A stretch of DNA of 64,000 nucleotides from Streptomyces hygroscopicus (lineage in GTDB: Bacteria; Actinomycetota; Actinomycetes; Streptomycetales; Streptomycetaceae), in assembly GCF_026168105.1 (NCBI RefSeq), contig NZ_LBMW01000010.1:1-64000 (forward strand), given 5' to 3'. A model generated the notes under the pieces. The model had not been told where the DNA came from and did no database searches. It was given only the letters and a program-made list of their open reading frames with translations. Positions 41,654 through 49,877 of the stretch are shown here, one piece after another. Each line of letters opens with the position of its first letter. Position 1 is the first letter of the stretch. A program made the translations under genes and the position numbers.

Positions 41654-43273
41654 GTGGAGTACAACCTTGCCGACCTGTTCGAGTCGGTCGTCGACGTGGT
41701 TCCGGGCCGCGAGGCGCTCGTGTACGTCGACCACCCGGGCACGGGCGCGGAGCGTCGTCTCACCTACGCGGAGCTGGACGCGGCGGCCAACCGCATCGGA
41801 CACCATCTGCTCGAGGCCGGCATACGGCCGGGGGAGCACCTGGGCCTGCATCTGTACAACGGGGTCGAGTACCTGCAGACGGTACTGGGGTGCCTCAAGG
41901 CCCGCATCGTGCCGGTCAACGTCAACTACCGGTATGTCGAGGAGGAGTTGGTCTACCTCTACCGGGACGCGGACCTCGCGGCGCTGGTCTTCGACGCGGA
42001 GTTCACCGACCGGGTGGCGGCGGCGCTGCCCCGGGCGCCGAAGCTGCGGCACATGGTGCGCGTGGGGACCCCCGCGCCGGGTGCCGCCGCGCTGCCCGCC
42101 GTGGACTTCACCGACGCCGAGGCCGCCGCCTCTTTCGGGCGCGGCTTCCCGGCGCGCTCGGCGGACGACCAGTTCATCATCTACACCGGCGGCACGACCG
42201 GTATGCCGAAGGGCGTGATGTGGCGCCAGGAGGACCTGTTCTTCGCCGGACTCGGCGGCGGCGCCCCGACGGGCGAGCCGGTCACGAAGCCGGAGGAACT
42301 GGCCGAGCGGGTCGCGGCCGGCGGTGAGGGCATCACCTTCTTCCCGGCTCCCCCGCTGATGCACGGAACCTCGACGCTCACGGCGTTCATCGGCTTCAAC
42401 TTCGGCCAGCGGATCGTGATCCACCGCAAGTTCGTGGCGGAGGAGGTCCTGCGGACCGTCGAAAAGGAGAAGGTAACCAGCGTGTCGCTGGTGGGCGACG
42501 CGATGCTCCGGCCGCTGGTCGACGCGCTGAACGGACCCATGAAGGGCACGGACTGCTCGTCCCTGTTCAGCGTGTCGTCGTCCGGGGCGATCATGTCGGA
42601 GACCGTACGCACGCAGTTCCAGGCGCTCGTCCCGAACGCCATGCTGCTGAACAACTTCGGCTCGTCGGAGTCGGGTTTCAACGGCACCGCGACCCCCGAC
42701 TCGGGACCGGGCAGGGGTTTCCGCATCCGCGTCAACTCCCGTACACAGGTGGTGGATCCGGTCACCCACGCGCCGGTCGCGGCGGGCGAGCCGGGGCGCA
42801 TCGCACAGCGCGGGCACGTGCCGCTCGGCTACTACAACGACCCGGGCAAAACGGCCGAGACCTTCTTCGAGACGGACGGCGACCGGTGGGTACTGCTCGG
42901 CGACATGGCAACGGCCGACGAGGAGGGCGTGATCACGGTTCTCGGCCGCGGCTCGCAGTGCATCAACACCGGCGGCGAGAAGGTGTACCCGGAGGAGGTC
43001 GAGCAGGCGCTCAAGTCGCATCCGGACGTGTACGACGCCCTGGTCGCCGGGGTGCCGGACGCCACGTGGGGCAACCATGTGGCGGCGGTGGTGCAGTTGC
43101 GCGAGGGCGCGCCCCACCCGTCCCTGGAGGACATCCAGAACCACTGCCGGCCCCATCTGGCGGGCTACAAGGTGCCACGCCAACTGGTCATCACGGACAC
43201 CATCCAACGCTCGCCCAGCGGCAAGGCGGACTACCGCTGGGCGAAGGAGGTGGCGGTGGCGGCGGACCGCTGA
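41654..43273 (+). CDS. Acyl-CoA synthetase (FadD-like)
   Basis: A 539-residue AMP-forming ligase. GTG 41654 follows AGGAGGA by 3-4 bases. Motifs: I-I-Y-T-G-G-T-T-G-M-P-K-G-V (ATP loop, with Y-T-G-G-T-T rather than Y-T-S-G-T-T), N-N-F-G-S-S-E-S-G (A5 region), G-D-M-A-T-A-D-E-E-G-V-I (A7) and S-G-K-A-D-Y-R (catalytic Lys near the end). It activates a carboxylic acid to its CoA ester, presumably the entry substrate for the divergent crotonase/DUF35/thiolase-fold operon. Related ligases serve steroid or long-chain acid catabolism. The acid itself is not predictable. Confidence 0.92.
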   Translation: MEYNLADLFESVVDVVPGREALVYVDHPGTGAERRLTYAELDAAANRIGHHLLEAGIRPGEHLGLHLYNGVEYLQTVLGCLKARIVPVNVNYRYVEEELVYLYRDADLAALVFDAEFTDRVAAALPRAPKLRHMVRVGTPAPGAAALPAVDFTDAEAAASFGRGFPARSADDQFIIYTGGTTGMPKGVMWRQEDLFFAGLGGGAPTGEPVTKPEELAERVAAGGEGITFFPAPPLMHGTSTLTAFIGFNFGQRIVIHRKFVAEEVLRTVEKEKVTSVSLVGDAMLRPLVDALNGPMKGTDCSSLFSVSSSGAIMSETVRTQFQALVPNAMLLNNFGSSESGFNGTATPDSGPGRGFRIRVNSRTQVVDPVTHAPVAAGEPGRIAQRGHVPLGYYNDPGKTAETFFETDGDRWVLLGDMATADEEGVITVLGRGSQCINTGGEKVYPEEVEQALKSHPDVYDALVAGVPDATWGNHVAAVVQLREGAPHPSLEDIQNHCRPHLAGYKVPRQLVITDTIQRSPSGKADYRWAKEVAVAADR

Positions 43274-43308
43274 GCGCCCTTCGCAGCCCACGCGTGCATC
43301 ATGGTCGT

Positions 43309-43842
43309 ATGACCGATCTTGGAGAGTCCCAGCTCGACCAGCCTCTGACCTCTGTCAATTCGTCTACGTTGCTGGCGCTGGCTGATGGCTTCCACGCCCG
43401 CACGGTACGGCCACTGGGCAGCCGCGCGGTTGCCGGGCATCTGGTGAAGCCCTATGCGATCGAGGCGCCGGGACGGAGTGTGACGGACAAGGATCTGCAG
43501 ACCGCACTGCGGGTCGCCGCCGATCACCTGTCATCGGCGTATCTGCGGGGTTCACTCGGGCTCGCCGTGGTGCTCGTCCACGCCGGTGGTGACGGCGACT
43601 ACGTCCTCGTTCACACATGGATCGAGGGGTACATGTCCGACCTCGCCGTCTTCGTCGGTCCGGCCGGCGATGCTGCACAGCTCCGCCCCGGCCGGTCGGG
43701 CCTTGCTCCGTGTGTGTGGGAAGCGGCGGTCCTGGCTCACGAGCGGGATGCCGTCACCCGGCACGTGCTGGACGGGCGGGGTTTGCTCGACGAGCGGCTT
43801 GTGGCCTGGCGCGGCGATGTGCTCGAGGGTGAGGTCCGGTGA
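43309..43842 (+). CDS. Unknown protein co-transcribed with a GNAT
   Basis: A 177-residue soluble protein from ATG 43309. It shows L-A-L-A-D-G-F-H-A-R-T-V-R-P-L-G, V-K-P-Y-A-I-E-A-P-G, G-L-A-V-V-L-V-H-A-G-G-D-G-D-Y-V-L-V-H-T-W-I and a C-terminal W-E-A-A-V-L-A-H-E-R-D-A. I do not recognise the family. Its stop overlaps the GTG of the following acetyltransferase gene (GTGA), so the two are coupled and probably act together. It has no signal peptide or membrane helix. Confidence 0.72.
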   Translation: MTDLGESQLDQPLTSVNSSTLLALADGFHARTVRPLGSRAVAGHLVKPYAIEAPGRSVTDKDLQTALRVAADHLSSAYLRGSLGLAVVLVHAGGDGDYVLVHTWIEGYMSDLAVFVGPAGDAAQLRPGRSGLAPCVWEAAVLAHERDAVTRHVLDGRGLLDERLVAWRGDVLEGEVR

Positions 43843-44309
43843 CGGGCACCGGTTTGGCCAGGGTGCGCCGCGCACGCGTTGCCGATCTTCCTCATGTTGC
43901 CCAGCTCGTGTTCGAGCACGCCGCGTACGAGAGGGCGGCGCCCCCACCGACTGGCTTGGCCCGGCGGCTGGAGGCGCTGCTGTTCGCTTCGGAGACTCCG
44001 AGATTGCGGTGCTTCGTAGCGGAGTTGAACGACGGCGAGATCATCGGGTACGCCACGTGCACTCCGGAGGTGTCCACGTGGGACGGGGCAGAGTATCTCC
44101 ACATGGACTGCCTGTTCCTGCGGGATGGTCACCGGGGTCTGAAGGTCGGCCCCCTGCTGGTGGAGGCCGTGGTGGCGGAAGCACTTGAGCTGGGGCTCGG
44201 ACAAGTCCAGTGGCAGACCACGCCCTGGAACACGGACGCGATCAGGTTCTACGACCGGCTGGGAGCACAGGCGAAGGAGAAGCTGCGGTATCACCTGTCA
44301 ATCGGCTGA
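43839..44309 (+). CDS. GNAT-family N-acetyltransferase
   Basis: A 156-residue GNAT starting at GTG 43839 inside the end of the previous gene. The acetyl-CoA loop reads L-R-D-G-H-R-G-L-K-V-G-P-L-L-V, after the strand A-E-Y-L-H-M-D-C-L-F. The C-terminal W-N-T-D-A-I-R-F-Y-D-R-L-G-A is standard. In overall form it resembles diamine/spermidine acetyltransferases. The tight coupling with an uncharacterised 177-residue protein suggests a shared small-molecule substrate. Confidence 0.88.
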   Translation: MTGTGLARVRRARVADLPHVAQLVFEHAAYERAAPPPTGLARRLEALLFASETPRLRCFVAELNDGEIIGYATCTPEVSTWDGAEYLHMDCLFLRDGHRGLKVGPLLVEAVVAEALELGLGQVQWQTTPWNTDAIRFYDRLGAQAKEKLRYHLSIG

Positions 44310-44391
44310 ACTCCGGTGGCCGGAGCCACAGACTGATCGCGGCCACCGTGACGGTGCCGTGAAACACTGGTCGGCGAGGTCTTGGACCAGA

Positions 44392-44424
44392 GGCCATCCT
44401 GACCACAGGCGGCCATCCTGACCA
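44392..44424. repeat. 14-bp direct repeat between convergent genes
   Basis: GGCCATCCTGACCA occurs at 44392-44405 and 44411-44424, separated by 5 bp. It lies between the GNAT gene and the end of the amaB operon. No hairpin terminator is evident there. Function unknown. Confidence 0.7.
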
Positions 44425-44479
44425 TGGGCCGTATCCATCCCACCCCGGAGGACCGTTCACCCGGTCGCGAGGGACCCGA

Positions 44480-46009
44480 TCAGAGGAAGCTGACGCCCTG
44501 GGCGAGGGTGAGTTCGCTGGAGTAGTTGATGGTGTTGGTGGCGGAGCGCATGTACGCCTTCCAGGCGTCGGAGCCGGACTCGCGGCCGCCGCCGGTGTCC
44601 TTCTCGCCTCCGAAGGCGCCGCCGATCTCGGCGCCGGAGGTGCCGATGTTGACGTTTGCGATACCGCAGTCGGAGCCGGCGGCGGACAGGAAGATCTCGG
44701 CCTCCTGCTGGTCGCGGGTGAAGATGCTGGACGACAGGCCCTGCGGGACGTCGTTGTGCAGCGCGATCGCCTCGTCGAGGGTGTCGTAGGTGAGCACGTA
44801 CAGGATCGGCGCGAAGGTCTCCTCCCTTACGACGTCGCTCTGTTCGCCGACGCGGACGAGGACGGGCTCCGCGTAGGCGGCCGCGGGCGCGTCCTCGGTC
44901 AGGCGGCGGTTGCCGCCGGCCAGGATCTCGCCGCCCTGCGCCTGGACGCGGGCCAGAGCCTGCTGCATGCGTGTGAAGGCCTCGGTGGAGATGAGGGGAC
45001 CGACCAGCGTGGTGTCCTCGAACGGGCTGCCGATCGGGAGCTTGCGGTAAGCGGCGGTCAGCCGCTCGACGAGGGTGTCGGCGATGTCGCGGTGGACGAT
45101 GAGGCGGCGCAACGTCGTGCAGCGCTGACCCGCCGTACCGGCCGCGGCGAAGACGATGCCCTGGACGGCGAGGTCCAGGTCGGCGGAGGGAGCGACGACC
45201 GCGGCGTTGTTGCCGCCGAGTTCCAGCAGGCTGCGGCCGAAGCGGGCGGCGACGCGGGGGGCGACCTCGCGGCCCATGCGGGTGGAGCCGGTGGCGCTGA
45301 CGAGGGCCACGCGGGGGTCGTCGACGAGCTTCTCACCCACCGCCCGGTCGCCGAGCAGGAGACGGTGCACATCCCGAGGAGCCCCGACCTCCTCGGCGGC
45401 CCGGGCGAGCAGGTGGTCACAGGCCAGGGAGATCAGCGGGGTGAGCTCCGAGGGCTTCCAGACCACGGTGTCGCCGCAGACCAGCGCGACGGCGGTGTTC
45501 CACGACCACACGGCCGCAGGGAAGTTGAAGGCGGAGATGACGCCGACCACCCCGAGCGGGTGCCAGGTCTCGGCCAGGCGGTGGCCGGGGCGTTCGGAGG
45601 CGATCGTACGGCCGTACAGCTGACGGGACAGACCGACCGCGAAGTCGCAGATGTCGATCATCTCCTGGATCTCACCGAGCGCCTCGGAGCGGATCTTGCC
45701 CGCCTCGATGGTGACGAGGTCGGCCAGGTCGCTCTTGTGCTCGCGCAGCAACTCCCCCAGTCGCCGCACGAGTTCACCCCGGCGCGGCGCGGGCGTGGTG
45801 CGCCAGGTCAGGAAGGCGGCACGGGCGGCCGCGATGGCCTCTTCGACATCGGTGTCGGTGGCGGCCGTCAGCCCGAAGAGGGGCTCGCCGGTGAGGGGGG
45901 TACGGGCATGGAAGTCGTCGCCCTCCGCCACCTCCACACCGACGTTCCTGAGGCCGGCCAGGGCGCGGGCGCGCAGATCGTCCGTGGTGGGCAGTGCGGT
46001 GCTGGTCAT
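44480..46009 (-). CDS. amaB: L-piperidine-6-carboxylate (aminoadipate semialdehyde) dehydrogenase, AmaB/antiquitin type
   Basis: A 509-residue ALDH7-type enzyme. It has F-N-F-P-A-A-V-W-S-W-N (antiquitin anchor), W-K-P-S-E-L-T-P, S-A-T-G-S-T-R-M-G, L-E-L-G-G-N-N-A-A (the L-G-G-N-N form is diagnostic) and G-Q-R-C-T-T-L-R-R (catalytic Cys). G-G-A-F-G-G-E-K-D-T-G-G-G-R-E-S-G-S-D-A-W-K and the C-terminal Q-G-V-S-F complete the match. It oxidises the ring-open form of piperidine-6-carboxylate to 2-aminoadipate with NAD. Third gene of the amaA-hglS-amaB operon, 24 bp after hglS, with AAGGA before its ATG. Confidence 0.94.
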   Translation of the reverse strand: MTSTALPTTDDLRARALAGLRNVGVEVAEGDDFHARTPLTGEPLFGLTAATDTDVEEAIAAARAAFLTWRTTPAPRRGELVRRLGELLREHKSDLADLVTIEAGKIRSEALGEIQEMIDICDFAVGLSRQLYGRTIASERPGHRLAETWHPLGVVGVISAFNFPAAVWSWNTAVALVCGDTVVWKPSELTPLISLACDHLLARAAEEVGAPRDVHRLLLGDRAVGEKLVDDPRVALVSATGSTRMGREVAPRVAARFGRSLLELGGNNAAVVAPSADLDLAVQGIVFAAAGTAGQRCTTLRRLIVHRDIADTLVERLTAAYRKLPIGSPFEDTTLVGPLISTEAFTRMQQALARVQAQGGEILAGGNRRLTEDAPAAAYAEPVLVRVGEQSDVVREETFAPILYVLTYDTLDEAIALHNDVPQGLSSSIFTRDQQEAEIFLSAAGSDCGIANVNIGTSGAEIGGAFGGEKDTGGGRESGSDAWKAYMRSATNTINYSSELTLAQGVSFL

Positions 46010-46033
46010 CGTGGTCCTTGTGGGTGTGAGGGG

Positions 46034-47431
46034 TCAGCCGAGGGCGCCGGTGAGGTCCAACTCGTGGGCGACGTGTGCGAGGGAGCGGTTCTGCTGCCGC
46101 TCGTAGAGGGCGAAGGGGTCGAGGACCTCGCGTCCGAGGGCACCGGAGAGCCAGACGGCGTCGTAGGCGGTGCCCTGCTGGTCGTTGTCGCGGGTGCCCT
46201 CGCCGCTGAGGTTGGACTGGAAGATGCCGGCGGCGGAGCGGGGCAGGAAGTCCTCGTAGACGATCGGCTCGGCGTGTACCCAGCCGTGCTCCACCAGTTC
46301 GCCGATGCTGGTGGGCGGCTTGCTGCCGTCGCGGGGGCGTTCGTCGGCGAGCCGGTAGGTGAAATAGGCCAGCCCCTCGGCGGCGAGTTCCTGCTCGCTG
46401 CCGGGCATGTGCCGCTCCCACACGGCGCGCGCGATGTCGCCTCGAGCCGCGGTGGAATTCCGCGAGGCCTGCTCGTCGATGTGGCTGAGGAGTTCGTCGT
46501 AGAGGGCGCGGCCCTCACGGGTGAGGGCGATGCCGCGGGCCTCGACCTCACCGAAGCGCACGCGCAGGGCGCCGCTTTCGACGCTGCCGTCCGCGAGGCG
46601 CATCGCGCGCGGCTCGGCCAGGGCGCGGAAGGAGGTCTGCCGCAGCAGGAGGTCGGGGCCCTTCCAGGCCGGCGGGCCCTGGATGGTGTCGATCATCTCG
46701 ATGCCACGGTCCGTCATACGGCGGTACAGCTCGTCGATGTCCAGGACGCGTGGCGTGAGGTGGTTGATGTGCGTGCTGCGGACGCCGCCGATGTCGGCGG
46801 CGACGGCGGAGATCCGCTCCAGGGTCTCGTACCACGCCTTGTCGACCGGCTCGCTGGACAGCTCGAAGGCCGCGACTGCGAGTTGCAGGAAACGCTCGGC
46901 CTCGTCCTCCGGCAGTTCCCTGTCGGCTTCGGCCCGGTCGGCCAGCGCCAGCAGCTCCGGGGGAAAGAGTTCACGGCCGGCGAGGAAGGCTTCCAGGCGC
47001 GAGCGCAGGTCGGCGTCGAAGAAACGGGGGTCGGCGGGGGTGAGCATGGAGGTGAACACCCGGAAGGGGTTGCGGGCCAGTTCCTCGCCGTCGATGGGCC
47101 GGAAGGCGGTGGAGACGACGGGGACGGCGCTGGCCGCGGCCTCCCGCAGGTCGTAGAAGCCGACCGGGTGCATGCCGAGGGCGGCGAAGACGCGGGCGAC
47201 CTCGTGCAGTTCCCGCGGTGTGCCGACGCGGATCGCCCCGTGCCGCTCGGCGGTCACGCGGCCGATGGAGCCGAGGCGTTCGGCGTCGGCTCCCTGCGCG
47301 CGCAGGACGTCCTCATTGACCTCGCGCGACACGTCCACCAGCGTCGTGTAGGCGGGAACCTCCTGGCCGTACATCTCCGACAGCCGCACCGCGAACGCGG
47401 CCCGCAGCTGCCACTGGCTGATCGTTGACAT
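46034..47431 (-). CDS. hglS: 2-oxoadipate dioxygenase/decarboxylase (HglS, DUF1338)
   Basis: A 465-residue protein of the DUF1338/YdcJ family. Metal ligands fit HglS: His64 (A-E-R-H-G-A-I-R-V-G-T), a His at 221-224 (S-T-H-I-N-H-L-T-P-R) and a Glu at 295-297 (R-F-G-E-V-E-A-R-G), against His70, His226 and Glu294 known for the Pseudomonas enzyme. It converts 2-oxoadipate with O2 to D-2-hydroxyglutarate and CO2. It lies between the FAD oxidase and AmaB genes, with 22- and 24-bp gaps, so all three are probably one transcript. GAGAGG precedes the ATG. Confidence 0.93.
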   Translation of the reverse strand: MSTISQWQLRAAFAVRLSEMYGQEVPAYTTLVDVSREVNEDVLRAQGADAERLGSIGRVTAERHGAIRVGTPRELHEVARVFAALGMHPVGFYDLREAAASAVPVVSTAFRPIDGEELARNPFRVFTSMLTPADPRFFDADLRSRLEAFLAGRELFPPELLALADRAEADRELPEDEAERFLQLAVAAFELSSEPVDKAWYETLERISAVAADIGGVRSTHINHLTPRVLDIDELYRRMTDRGIEMIDTIQGPPAWKGPDLLLRQTSFRALAEPRAMRLADGSVESGALRVRFGEVEARGIALTREGRALYDELLSHIDEQASRNSTAARGDIARAVWERHMPGSEQELAAEGLAYFTYRLADERPRDGSKPPTSIGELVEHGWVHAEPIVYEDFLPRSAAGIFQSNLSGEGTRDNDQQGTAYDAVWLSGALGREVLDPFALYERQQNRSLAHVAHELDLTGALG

Positions 47432-47453
47432 GGTTCGGCCTCTCGGTCGGGGT

Positions 47454-48626
47454 TCACACCACGTGAGCCTCGGGGCGGGTCTCGGCGCCGTGGCGGAATC
47501 GGTCGGCGCTGAGCGGGGTGATGTCGGTGAACGGCTCGCGCTCCAGGTACAGGTCGCGCAGGACCTCGCCGACCGCCGGCGCCTGCAGGAAGCCGTGACC
47601 GGAGAACCCGGTGGCGTACAGGAAGCCCGGCAGCTCGCCGGAGCGGCCGATGAGCGCGTTGTGGTCCGGCGTGACCTCGTACAGGCCCGCCCAGCCGCCG
47701 ACGGTCTTCATGTCGGCCAGGGCCGGGGCGCGGTGGCGGGCGACGGTGCGGAACAGTTCCAGCCATTCCGGGGTCCAGGTGGTGTCGAACCCGTCCTTCT
47801 GGTCCGGGTCGGCCAGCCCGAACAGCAGACCGTCGTCGCTGTTGTGGAAGTAGGCGGCCGACGAGAAGTCGATGGTGAACGGGATGCGCGGGGCGGGCGG
47901 CGTGAGCGGCGCGGTGAATGCCAACTGCCGTCTGACGGGCCGGACCGGGAGGTCGATGCCGACCATTTCTCCGATCTGTGCCGACCAGACCCCGGCGGTG
48001 CAGATGACGGTGGAGCACGCAATGCGGCCCTGGTTGGTGCGCACGCCGGTGATGCGGTCCCCGGCCGTGTCGATGCCGGAGACCGCGGTGTGGGTGGCGA
48101 TCGTGACGCCGGCCCGGGCCGCGGCCTGTACGTATCCCTGGATGACCAGTCCGGGGCGGGCGTGCCCGTCGGCCGGGGAGTACACGGCGGCCACGAGGCC
48201 GTCGGTGCTGACATAGGGGCACAGGCGCTGGGCGTCGTCGGGGCTGATCATGCGGCTCGGCACGTTCAGGCTGTTCTGGAGCCTGACGCCGGCCTCGAAG
48301 TCGCTCGCCTGCTGTTCGCTGTTGAGCAGGAACAGGTAGCCCACGGTGTCGAGCTTGATGTCGGCTCCGGGCCGGTGGGGGAACTCCTGGTAGGCACGCA
48401 GGCTGCGGTGGCCCAGCTCGATGTTGAGCGGGTCGGAGAACTGGGCGCGCACGCCGCCGATCGGCTTGCCCGAGCTGCCGCAGCCGAGCTCGCCGCGCTC
48501 GACGACGACGATGTTCTTCACCCCGGCCTCGGCGAGATGGAACGCGGTGCTCGCACCCATCACACCGCCGCCGATGATCACAACATCGGCGGAGGCCGGA
48601 ACGGTGCGGAAGGCGGAGGAGGACAA
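47454..48626 (-). CDS. FAD-dependent amino-acid oxidase (candidate L-pipecolate oxidase, AmaA-like)
   Basis: A 390-residue DAO/sarcosine-oxidase-fold protein. TTG 48626 is the likely start, with GGGAG 8 bp upstream; frames further up are unlike protein. The FAD fingerprint is A-D-V-V-I-I-G-G-G-V-M-G-A-S-T-A, then V-V-V-E-R-G-E-L-G-C-G-S-S-G-K. C-terminal G-G-W-A-G-L-Y-E-V-T-P-D-H-N-A-L-I-G and G-F-S-G-H-G-F are typical. By sequence alone it could act on sarcosine, proline or pipecolate. Its place before HglS and AmaB makes pipecolate the best guess. A LysR gene is divergent across a palindrome. Confidence 0.82.
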   Translation of the reverse strand: MSSSAFRTVPASADVVIIGGGVMGASTAFHLAEAGVKNIVVVERGELGCGSSGKPIGGVRAQFSDPLNIELGHRSLRAYQEFPHRPGADIKLDTVGYLFLLNSEQQASDFEAGVRLQNSLNVPSRMISPDDAQRLCPYVSTDGLVAAVYSPADGHARPGLVIQGYVQAAARAGVTIATHTAVSGIDTAGDRITGVRTNQGRIACSTVICTAGVWSAQIGEMVGIDLPVRPVRRQLAFTAPLTPPAPRIPFTIDFSSAAYFHNSDDGLLFGLADPDQKDGFDTTWTPEWLELFRTVARHRAPALADMKTVGGWAGLYEVTPDHNALIGRSGELPGFLYATGFSGHGFLQAPAVGEVLRDLYLEREPFTDITPLSADRFRHGAETRPEAHVV

Positions 48627-48748
48627 CGGGCCACTCCCTTCCGGGGGCCACCCAGTCGGACGAAGAGGGTCCGTTTCCGGGGGCGGCGGGGCTGTCAGTG
48701 CAGAGCGATGCCGATCAGCTATCTGTGCGTCATCGTGCAGCAACCCCA

Positions 48749-48768
48749 CCGTTGACGTCTATCAACGG
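48749..48768. promoter_or_regulatory. LysR-type palindrome between amaA-like and lysR genes
   Basis: CCGTTGA-CGTCTA-TCAACGG (48749-48768) has perfect 7-bp arms and a 6-bp spacer. It is centred about 40 bp before the LysR ATG in the 172-bp divergent region. It is the natural binding site for the LysR protein encoded next to it. Confidence 0.75.
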
Positions 48769-48798
48769 TTAATGCTTCATATCTTTTAGGATTCCTAT

Positions 48799-49719
48799 AT
48801 GGACTGGACGAGTGCGCAGCTGCGTTCGCTGGTGGAACTGCCGAGGCGCGGCACCATCACCGCGGTTGCGGAAGCCCTGGGGTACACCCCCGGCGGCGTC
48901 TCACAGCAGATCACCGCGCTGGAGAAGGCCACCGGCATGCAACTGCTGCGGCGAGTGGGGCGCCGGGTGGAACTCACCGACGCCGGGGCGACACTGGCCC
49001 TGCACGCCGAGCGCATCCTCACGACGGAGGCAGAGGCCGTCGAAGCGCTGGAGCGCACCCGCAACGAGATCTCCGGAACGCTGCGGATCGGGCTCTTCGC
49101 CACGGCCGCCGCCGAGCTCCTGCCGCCGGCTCTGCGACAGGTACGCGAGATGCATCCGGGCGTGACCGTGCGCAGCCGGGACATGGACGTGGACGAGGTG
49201 TACGACGCGGTCGCCGGCGGAAGCGTGGACCTGGCCTTGGGCCTGGACTACCCGGACGTACCCATCCCGCGAGATCCGTCCCTGCGGGTGATGGAGCTGT
49301 CCAGGGAGCGCTTCTCTCTCGCGGTTCCCACCGGAGCCATGCCCGGCCGGCCGAAGGTCTCGCTCGCCGACGCCAGGGAACTGGGATGGATCCTGCCGTC
49401 GGTCGGCAGCTACTACGGCCGCGCCGTGCTCACGGCCTGCCGGCGAGCCGGTTTCGAACCGCAGGTGCTGCACGAGGTGACGGACACGGCCGCCACCCTG
49501 GCTCTGGTCGAGGCCGGCGTCGGGGTCAGCGTGGTGACCGATCTGATGCTCCGGCTGCGTCCGTCCAGCCTCGAAGTCCTGGAACTGCACGAGACGATGG
49601 AGCGGCACATCGTGGTGGTGTTCCGCTCCTTCGCCGAGCACCGGCCGACGGTGGCCGCCCTTGTCGATGTCCTGCGCACCTCCGCGGGCAGGCACTCGCC
49701 GACCCCGACCCAGGCGTAA
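48799..49719 (+). CDS. LysR-family regulator of the lysine/pipecolate operon
   Basis: A 306-residue LysR protein. The N-terminal winged helix-turn-helix occupies about 1-60 (L-R-S-L-V-E-L-P-R-R-G-T-I-T-A-V-A-E-A-L-G-Y-T-P-G-G-V-S, then Q-Q-I-T-A-L-E-K). The effector domain starts at G-T-L-R-I-G-L-F-A-T. It is divergent from the FAD oxidase operon with a clean palindrome between. It probably activates that operon in response to lysine, pipecolate or aminoadipate. It may also serve the APC permease gene 158 bp downstream. Confidence 0.92.
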   Translation: MDWTSAQLRSLVELPRRGTITAVAEALGYTPGGVSQQITALEKATGMQLLRRVGRRVELTDAGATLALHAERILTTEAEAVEALERTRNEISGTLRIGLFATAAAELLPPALRQVREMHPGVTVRSRDMDVDEVYDAVAGGSVDLALGLDYPDVPIPRDPSLRVMELSRERFSLAVPTGAMPGRPKVSLADARELGWILPSVGSYYGRAVLTACRRAGFEPQVLHEVTDTAATLALVEAGVGVSVVTDLMLRLRPSSLEVLELHETMERHIVVVFRSFAEHRPTVAALVDVLRTSAGRHSPTPTQA

Positions 49720-49877
49720 GCAGCGAGCCGGCAGCACACTCCTGACCGCCCGAGCAGAGCAAGATTCCCTTGGCCTCAGAGATGAAAGTTGTCGCGCTGC
49801 TGAGTCTTCCGGGTGTGGCACCCCCTGGGCAATGGTTTCAGGCCAGCCACCACCCCGACTCCACGGCGGGAGCCCGA

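Noticed and set aside
44756-47428. An 890-codon open frame on the plus strand across the amaB-hglS genes
   Set aside because: It is antisense to two genes with complete catalytic motifs, rich in Gly/Val/Arg/Glu with no family pattern, and typical of long shadow frames in high-GC DNA.
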